Shown here one piece after another: positions 51,694 to 56,607 of a stretch of 56,607 nt of DNA. Position numbers and translations under genes: made by a program. Origin of the DNA: Micrococcales bacterium. GTDB taxonomy: Bacteria > Actinomycetota > Actinomycetes > Actinomycetales > Microbacteriaceae. Under the pieces are notes generated by a model. That model did not search any database and was not told the origin of the DNA. It saw only the letters and a list, made by a program, of their open reading frames with translations. The stretch is from contig CANLCU010000002.1 of the NCBI GenBank assembly GCA_947489135.1, positions 1 to 56,607 on the forward strand, in the 5' to 3' direction. How positions within the stretch are numbered: the stretch's first letter is position 1; every line of letters starts with the position of its first letter.

Positions 51694-52911
51694 TTATGAC
51701 AAACGAGCCTTTAGGTTCGTAGCAAGTGATGCCATGAATTCCTCAGTTGTTTGGTAAGCCTGCTCTTTACCAATAAGAGCTGCTAGGTCCTTGGTCATGT
51801 GACCAGACTCAACAGTCTTCACAACAACATCTTCCAAAGTCTCAGCAAAGCGTGCTACCTCTGGAGTGCCATCTAGTTTGGCTCTGTGCATTAAAGCTCG
51901 AGTCCATGCGTAGATAGAAGCAATAGGGTTAGTGCTTGTCTTCTTACCTGCTTGGTGATCACGGTAGTGTCTGGTTACTGTTCCGTGAGCAGCTTCAGCA
52001 AGAGCTGTACTGCCATCAGGGGTAGTTAGAACAGAAGTCATTAGACCAAGAGAGCCAAAGCCCTGAGCGACGATATCACTCTGAACGTCACCGTCATAGT
52101 TCTTACAGGCCCAGACGTAGCCACCTTCCCACTTCAATGCAGCAGCAACCATGTCATCAATCAGTCTGTGCTCATAGGTAAGGCCAGCTGCATCAAACTG
52201 GGTTTTGTATTCAGCATCAAATACTTCTTGGAAAGCATCCTTGAATGCTCCATCGTATGCCTTCAAGATTGTGTTCTTGCTTGAGAAATAAACTGGGTAG
52301 TTGCGAGATAGACCGTAGTTGAAAGACGCTCTAGCAAAGTCACGGATTGAATCCATGTAGTTATACATACCCATAGCAACACCACCGGTCTCTGGGTAGT
52401 CAGCAACAGTCATGGTCTTAGGCTCTGTACCATCAGCTGGAGTCCAAGTCATGGTTACTGTTCCTGCACCTGGAACCTTGAAGTCAGTTGCCTTGTATTG
52501 GTCTCCATGAGCGTGACGACCGATGATGATTGGCTTAGTCCAACCAGGAACTAGTCTTGGCACGTTTGAAATAATGATTGGCTCACGGAAGACAACACCA
52601 TCAAGGATGTTTCTAATCGTTCCGTTAGGAGACTTCCACATCTTCTTTAGTGAGAACTCAGTTACACGTGCTTCATCAGGAGTGATAGTTGCACACTTCA
52701 CACCAACTCCGTGCTTCTTGATTGCATTAGCTGCATCAATGGTCACCTGGTCATCTGTTGCATCACGGTGCTCAATTGAGAGGTCATAGTATTCAAGGTC
52801 AACATCTAGAAATGGCAAGATCAAAGAGTCTTTGATGTTCTGCCAAATGATGCGGGTCATTTCATCGCCGTCAAGCTCTACGACCGTACCAACTACCTTG
52901 ATTTTTTCCAT
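51694..52911 (-). CDS. icd: NADP-dependent isocitrate dehydrogenase
   Basis: Icd oxidises isocitrate to 2-oxoglutarate in the TCA cycle. This is the eukaryote-like dimeric type, with [14 protein letters not shown] at the N-terminus, the substrate-binding [12 protein letters not shown] loop, [30 protein letters not shown] (metal-binding Asp) and [10 protein letters not shown] (NADP). I start at ATG 52911 (MEKIKVVG), not 20 codons earlier as in the track. AAGGAAAG lies 9-16 nt upstream. Length is 405 aa. Confidence 0.94.
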   Translation of the reverse strand: MEKIKVVGTVVELDGDEMTRIIWQNIKDSLILPFLDVDLEYYDLSIEHRDATDDQVTIDAANAIKKHGVGVKCATITPDEARVTEFSLKKMWKSPNGTIRNILDGVVFREPIIISNVPRLVPGWTKPIIIGRHAHGDQYKATDFKVPGAGTVTMTWTPADGTEPKTMTVADYPETGGVAMGMYNYMDSIRDFARASFNYGLSRNYPVYFSSKNTILKAYDGAFKDAFQEVFDAEYKTQFDAAGLTYEHRLIDDMVAAALKWEGGYVWACKNYDGDVQSDIVAQGFGSLGLMTSVLTTPDGSTALAEAAHGTVTRHYRDHQAGKKTSTNPIASIYAWTRALMHRAKLDGTPEVARFAETLEDVVVKTVESGHMTKDLAALIGKEQAYQTTEEFMASLATNLKARLS

Positions 52912-52946
52912 TAGAGTGCTTTCCTTAACTTTTGTGTTCTTGTCTA

Positions 52947-52952
52947 AGCCTA
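52947..52952 (-). promoter_or_regulatory. -10 element of icd
   Basis: TAGGCT on the minus strand, about 35 nt before the icd ATG and overlapping the end of the ABC exporter gene. A start of transcription about 7 nt further on would give a short leader containing AAGGAAAG. Confidence 0.35.
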
Positions 52953-54755
52953 AACGAGCGAATCGCGCCAAGCCTTGTGCATCTTTGCAAACTTACCTGT
53001 TCCAGCAATCAAAACCGCAGGCTTGTCATCTTCAATGATCTTTCCGTGCTCCATCACTACCACTCGGTCAGCGATAGACACAGTAGAGAGACGGTGAGCA
53101 ATGATGATCGCTGTTCTACCAGCTAGCAGGGTCTGTAGACCCTTCTGGACCATACGTTCGCTTGGGATATCCAGTGAGCTAGTTGCCTCATCAAGAATCA
53201 ATACAGTCGGGTCAGCGATAAAAGCTCTAGCGAATGAGATTAGCTGACGCTGACCTGCAGATACTCTTCCACCGCGCTTGTTCACATCAGTGTTATAGCC
53301 ATCAGGCAGGCTCAAGATGAACTCGTGAGCTCCCACAGCTTTAGCTGCCTTTTCAATCTCTTCTTGGGTTGCCTCTGGCTTACCTAGAGAAATGTTTTCA
53401 GCAACAGTTCCGCTGAATAGATATGCCTCTTGGGTGACCATGACAACAGCTGTACGAAGATCATCATCAGAAAGCTTTCTAAGGTCTACCCCATCAAGTT
53501 CAACTGTTCCTGAGCTTGGGTCATAGAATCGTCCGATTAGCTTGGCAAGAGTTGACTTACCAGCTCCGGTAGTTCCAACCAGAGCAATAGTTTGACCAGC
53601 TGGAATATCCATGTCGAACTTAGGAAGTACAACCTTGCCGTTTGAGTAAGCAAACTGAACGGTATTGAAGTTGATGTGTCCCTTACGTTCTGCAAGAGGA
53701 GTTGGGTTCTCAGCTTCAGGTACTGATGGTTCTTCTTCTAGAACACCTGAGATCTTTTCAAGAGCTGAGTTAGCTGATTGGTAGGAATTATAGAACATAG
53801 CCAGGTTTTCCATTGGCTCGTAGAAACTTCTTGCATACAAAATACAAGAAATCAAAACACCGATACCGAGGTCGCCTTCCATGACTCTGAAGCCACCCCA
53901 TAGCAAGACAAAGGCAACAGTGATGTTACCAATCATGATTAGACCTGGATCGTAAATACCGAATAGCTGAATTACCTTAGCGTTCACAGCACGATAATCC
54001 TCAACTAGATCCTTATAGGTGTCTTCGTTTCTCTTCTCCTTGCGGAAAGCCTTCACTGCACGGATACCAGTCATTGACTCAACGAAGTGAACAATCAACT
54101 TAGCTGAAGCAACACGGGTCTTACGGTAGCTGATTCTGGTGTTCTTCTGGAACCATCTGGTTAAGAAGAACAGAGGGATAAAGCTCACCAACATGATTAG
54201 GAATGATGTTGCATCAAGAGTTACCAAAGCAATAGCGGTAAACAACATGAACAAGATTCCAGAGATCATCTCACTACCACCAGAATCAAGTAGTTCCTTG
54301 ATGGAATCTAAGTCGCTAGTTTGACGGGCAATAACTCGACCAGAAGTATATGTCTCGTGGAATTCAACAGAGAGTCTCTGGGTGTGACGGAACAGTCTCT
54401 TACGTAGACCAAACATAATGTCTTGGCTCACTCTTGCTGCGAATCTTAGGAAGTAGGCAATCGTGAATCCTGCTAGAACAGCAGTGGTTACGTAACCACC
54501 AACTGTCCAATAGAGAAGACTTAGATCTCCCTTTTGAGCAGCTGGCAAAGCATAGTCAACAGCCGCAGCAATAAGCCAAGGCCCTGAAACTCTAAGTGCC
54601 TGGCTAGTGATAACTAAAGCTAGAGAAACAAACAATCTATTCTTGACTGGCTTAATAATTTCACCGAGAAGCTTCAGGCTTCTCTCGCGAACACGAGCCT
54701 GCTCTTCTTTGTTTAGCTCAATCTTTTCTTCGTTTTTAACACCCTGCATGCTCAT
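52950..54755 (-). CDS. Heterodimeric ABC exporter subunit with the catalytic Walker B
   Basis: This 601-aa half-transporter has a charged N-terminus, six membrane segments (about residues 40-330) and an ABC domain. Walker [11 protein letters not shown] loop VTQEAYLF and Walker [12 protein letters not shown] (catalytic Glu) are normal, but the signature is degenerate (VSAGQRQ instead of LSGGQ). That is complementary to the partner encoded just upstream, so together they should form one active and one degenerate ATP site. It overlaps the partner by one base (TAATG). The substrate is unknown. Confidence 0.9.
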   Translation of the reverse strand: MSMQGVKNEEKIELNKEEQARVRERSLKLLGEIIKPVKNRLFVSLALVITSQALRVSGPWLIAAAVDYALPAAQKGDLSLLYWTVGGYVTTAVLAGFTIAYFLRFAARVSQDIMFGLRKRLFRHTQRLSVEFHETYTSGRVIARQTSDLDSIKELLDSGGSEMISGILFMLFTAIALVTLDATSFLIMLVSFIPLFFLTRWFQKNTRISYRKTRVASAKLIVHFVESMTGIRAVKAFRKEKRNEDTYKDLVEDYRAVNAKVIQLFGIYDPGLIMIGNITVAFVLLWGGFRVMEGDLGIGVLISCILYARSFYEPMENLAMFYNSYQSANSALEKISGVLEEEPSVPEAENPTPLAERKGHINFNTVQFAYSNGKVVLPKFDMDIPAGQTIALVGTTGAGKSTLAKLIGRFYDPSSGTVELDGVDLRKLSDDDLRTAVVMVTQEAYLFSGTVAENISLGKPEATQEEIEKAAKAVGAHEFILSLPDGYNTDVNKRGGRVSAGQRQLISFARAFIADPTVLILDEATSSLDIPSERMVQKGLQTLLAGRTAIIIAHRLSTVSIADRVVVMEHGKIIEDDKPAVLIAGTGKFAKMHKAWRDSLV

Positions 54756-56533
54756 TATTTGTTCACCTCAATCATCTTTCCGGCAGCATCTAGGCTGCTG
54801 ATGACGTATCGGTAGTGATCATTTGTAGCAATCAAGTCGCTGTGCTTACCGAAGGCAGTAATCTTGCCATCTTGCAATAGAGCAACCTTGTCAGCTAGCT
54901 GAACAGTTGAAGGACGATGAGCAACAATCAAAGCGGTGGTTGCCTTCAACACAGTTCTAAGCGCATCCTCAACCATTGCTTCGGTATCAACATCAAGTGC
55001 CGATAGTGGATCATCCAGAACTAGAACTGCTGGCTGAGCAGCTACTGCTCTAGCTAGAGCAATACGCTGTCTTTGTCCACCAGAAAGAGAAAGGCCTTCT
55101 TCACCAATCTTGGTATCAAGTCCATCAGGAAGGTCATAGACAAATCCTGCTTGAGCAATCTCAAGAGCTTGAGCTAGTTCTTCTTCGGTGCTCTCAGGTC
55201 TTCCAAGCAATACGTTGTTGCGAATAGTGTCACTGAACAAGGTTGAGTCTTCGAACGCCATAGCAACGTGAGCTCTAAGTTCTTCTCTTGATAGATCTCT
55301 AACATCAACACCGTCAAGCTTTACTGACCCACCGGTGACTTCATAAAGTCTTGTGGCTAGAGCAGTAAGAGAGGTCTTACCTGAACCTGTAATACCAATT
55401 AGAGCAACAGATTCACCTGGTTCAATTACAAGGTTTACTCCATCAATCAAATCTTTTTGCTCAGCTGGAGCATCTGCATATCTAAAGCTGACATTCTCAA
55501 ACACCAAGCGACCCTTAGGTTCCTTGATGGTTTTTGGCTGCTCTGGATCAGAGATATCTACCTTGGTATCAATAACTTCAAAGAAACGCTCAACTGCAGA
55601 TCTAGCATCAATGGTCATCGACAACAAGAAACCTAGAGAGTCGATTGGCCAGTGCAGAATACGAGTTGTCAGGATGAAGGAAAGCAGAACACCAATAGTC
55701 ATATTGCCTTCAACAATTTGCCAAATACCCAATGGCAGATAAATACCTGTTGCAAGGCTAGGAATTGTTGAGAAGTAGAACCAGAGGTTGGCAATCATCT
55801 TCGCTTTGTTTAGCTCTGTGCCTCTGAGCCTCAAGGCATCCTTAGCAAACTTCTCTGTCATAAATGATCCACGACCAAATGACTTGATAACACGAATACC
55901 GTGAACACTTTCCTCAACAGAGGTGGCTAGGTCTCCAGCTTGGTCCTGGCTCATACGAGCAGTGACGTGGTATTCCTTTTCGAATCTAAAACCTAGAACC
56001 CAAAGAGGTGACATCACAACGACGAATACTGTTGCAAGAATCCAGTTGTATGAGAACAGAAGCGTAAAACCAACAACGATGGTGAATAGGTTAGCTACCA
56101 GAAGAACTAGACCGAATGATAACCAACGTCTAATCATGCTCAGATCACTTGAAGCACGAGATAGCAACTGTCCGCTAGGCCACTTGTCGTGGAAAGCAAC
56201 TTCAAGATCTTGAAGCTTTGCGTAAAGGGTTCTTCTTAGGCCTGCTTCAACATGTGTTCCTGGAGTTAGAACAAGCCATCTACGCAGAAGAACCATCACT
56301 GCTTCTAGAAGACCCATTCCTAGGACTGCAAAAACAGCAAAGAGTAGAGTTTCAAAGGTTGTGTTACTTTCCAAAGTGTCAAAAAGACTTCTCAGGTAAC
56401 CAGGGATTGCCAAGGCAAACATATGGCCACCGATGGCTGCGAGGGTTCCCAAAACCACCCTTGGCAACGCCTTCTTGGCGTATGGGAAAATTCGGAGCAA
56501 GGTCCGAACCGTACCGAGTTTCTTCGTTTCCAA
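54755..56533 (-). CDS. Heterodimeric ABC exporter subunit with the normal signature
   Basis: This 592-aa partner half-transporter has six membrane segments and an ABC domain. Walker [10 protein letters not shown] and signature LSGGQRQR are normal. The catalytic Glu after Walker B is Asp ([10 protein letters not shown]) and the Q-loop Gln is replaced by Glu ([10 protein letters not shown]). This matches the degenerate-site half of TM287/288 or BmrCD-like exporters. The start is TTG 56533 with only a weak Shine-Dalgarno. The 74 nt upstream to the window end show nothing else I can name. Confidence 0.88.
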   Translation of the reverse strand: METKKLGTVRTLLRIFPYAKKALPRVVLGTLAAIGGHMFALAIPGYLRSLFDTLESNTTFETLLFAVFAVLGMGLLEAVMVLLRRWLVLTPGTHVEAGLRRTLYAKLQDLEVAFHDKWPSGQLLSRASSDLSMIRRWLSFGLVLLVANLFTIVVGFTLLFSYNWILATVFVVVMSPLWVLGFRFEKEYHVTARMSQDQAGDLATSVEESVHGIRVIKSFGRGSFMTEKFAKDALRLRGTELNKAKMIANLWFYFSTIPSLATGIYLPLGIWQIVEGNMTIGVLLSFILTTRILHWPIDSLGFLLSMTIDARSAVERFFEVIDTKVDISDPEQPKTIKEPKGRLVFENVSFRYADAPAEQKDLIDGVNLVIEPGESVALIGITGSGKTSLTALATRLYEVTGGSVKLDGVDVRDLSREELRAHVAMAFEDSTLFSDTIRNNVLLGRPESTEEELAQALEIAQAGFVYDLPDGLDTKIGEEGLSLSGGQRQRIALARAVAAQPAVLVLDDPLSALDVDTEAMVEDALRTVLKATTALIVAHRPSTVQLADKVALLQDGKITAFGKHSDLIATNDHYRYVISSLDAAGKMIEVNK

Positions 56534-56607
56534 AAAGTACCTAAATCTGTGAGTGGGCTTTCACCGGGGGTAAGTTAGAGCCTTACCAAAGCCTTTCAGT
56601 CTATCTA

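Noticed and set aside
1-56607. Search by eye for tRNA/rRNA genes, transposases, integrases, toxin-antitoxin pairs and defence genes
   Set aside because: Nothing convincing was seen. The orphan methyltransferase is the only gene with a possible restriction-modification link, and it has no partner.

Overview
The window looks like chromosome from a small-genome, moderately low-G+C (mid-40s % by eye, not counted) actinobacterium, most likely related to Microbacteriaceae such as the planktonic 'Luna' lineages. The lineage is an inference. It rests on the LCP-purE-purK-PH-birA block, the epsilon subunit of an acyl-CoA carboxylase, trimeric PunA, an actinobacterial succinate dehydrogenase set, many GTG/TTG starts and many apparently leaderless genes with a TAnnCTTG-like -10 region. 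I see no tRNA, rRNA, CRISPR array, IS element, prophage or attachment site. Genes are packed tightly, with 1-nt (TAATG) and 4-nt (ATGA/GTGA) overlaps everywhere.

Layout. 1-3338 (minus): birA, a PH-domain membrane protein, purK, purE and the N-terminus of an LCP cell-wall protein. 3433-5264 (plus): biotin-dependent carboxyltransferase plus epsilon subunit; the partner biotin carboxylase/BCCP lies at 11884-13656 behind maf. Between them sit a DUF885 metallopeptidase-like gene and a minus-strand operon of RNA methyltransferase, response regulator, histidine kinase and kinase-like membrane protein. 14374-25512: nucleoside uptake and salvage (punA and phosphopentomutase on plus; a BMP-type ABC importer, cdd, deoA, add and an orphan PTS IIA/IIB pair on minus). 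25634-27766 (minus): a second BMP-like lipoprotein and manC. 27877-31205 (plus): sdhCDAB. 31279-33295: an unusual Rieske-like protein convergent with ptsI. 33329-38664 (plus): xthA, trpS and a sugar ABC importer without its own ATPase. 38739-42291 (plus): FMN riboswitch and ribD-ribE-ribBA-ribH. 42322-46076 (plus): small membrane protein, orphan NPPF methyltransferase, ABC exporter, Pro/Thr-rich exported protein. 46080-49477: ZTP-riboswitch-controlled glyA-folD on minus, a small membrane protein and purU on plus. 49503-56533 (minus): glycine-rich surface protein, icd and a heterodimeric ABC exporter.

How it works together. Nucleosides enter through the BMP/NupABC-type importer and are deaminated (Add, Cdd) and phosphorolysed (PunA, DeoA). 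The pentose-1-phosphates pass through the phosphomutase into central metabolism, which here includes Icd and succinate dehydrogenase. The folate one-carbon genes (glyA, folD, purU) and purine genes (purE, purK) sit at opposite ends of the window. Riboflavin synthesis appears to be feedback-controlled by FMN through a Shine-Dalgarno-sequestering hairpin.

Most of the window is ordinary core metabolism. The best candidates for something new are: the Rieske-like protein with an expanded second ligand motif; the PTS IIA/IIB pair without a IIC inside the nucleoside operon; the three-gene signalling operon with a kinase-like protein lacking recognisable catalytic motifs; the orphan NPPF methyltransferase; and the glycine-rich surface protein with three Cys-paired repeats. 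I found no convincing undescribed defence or mobile system.
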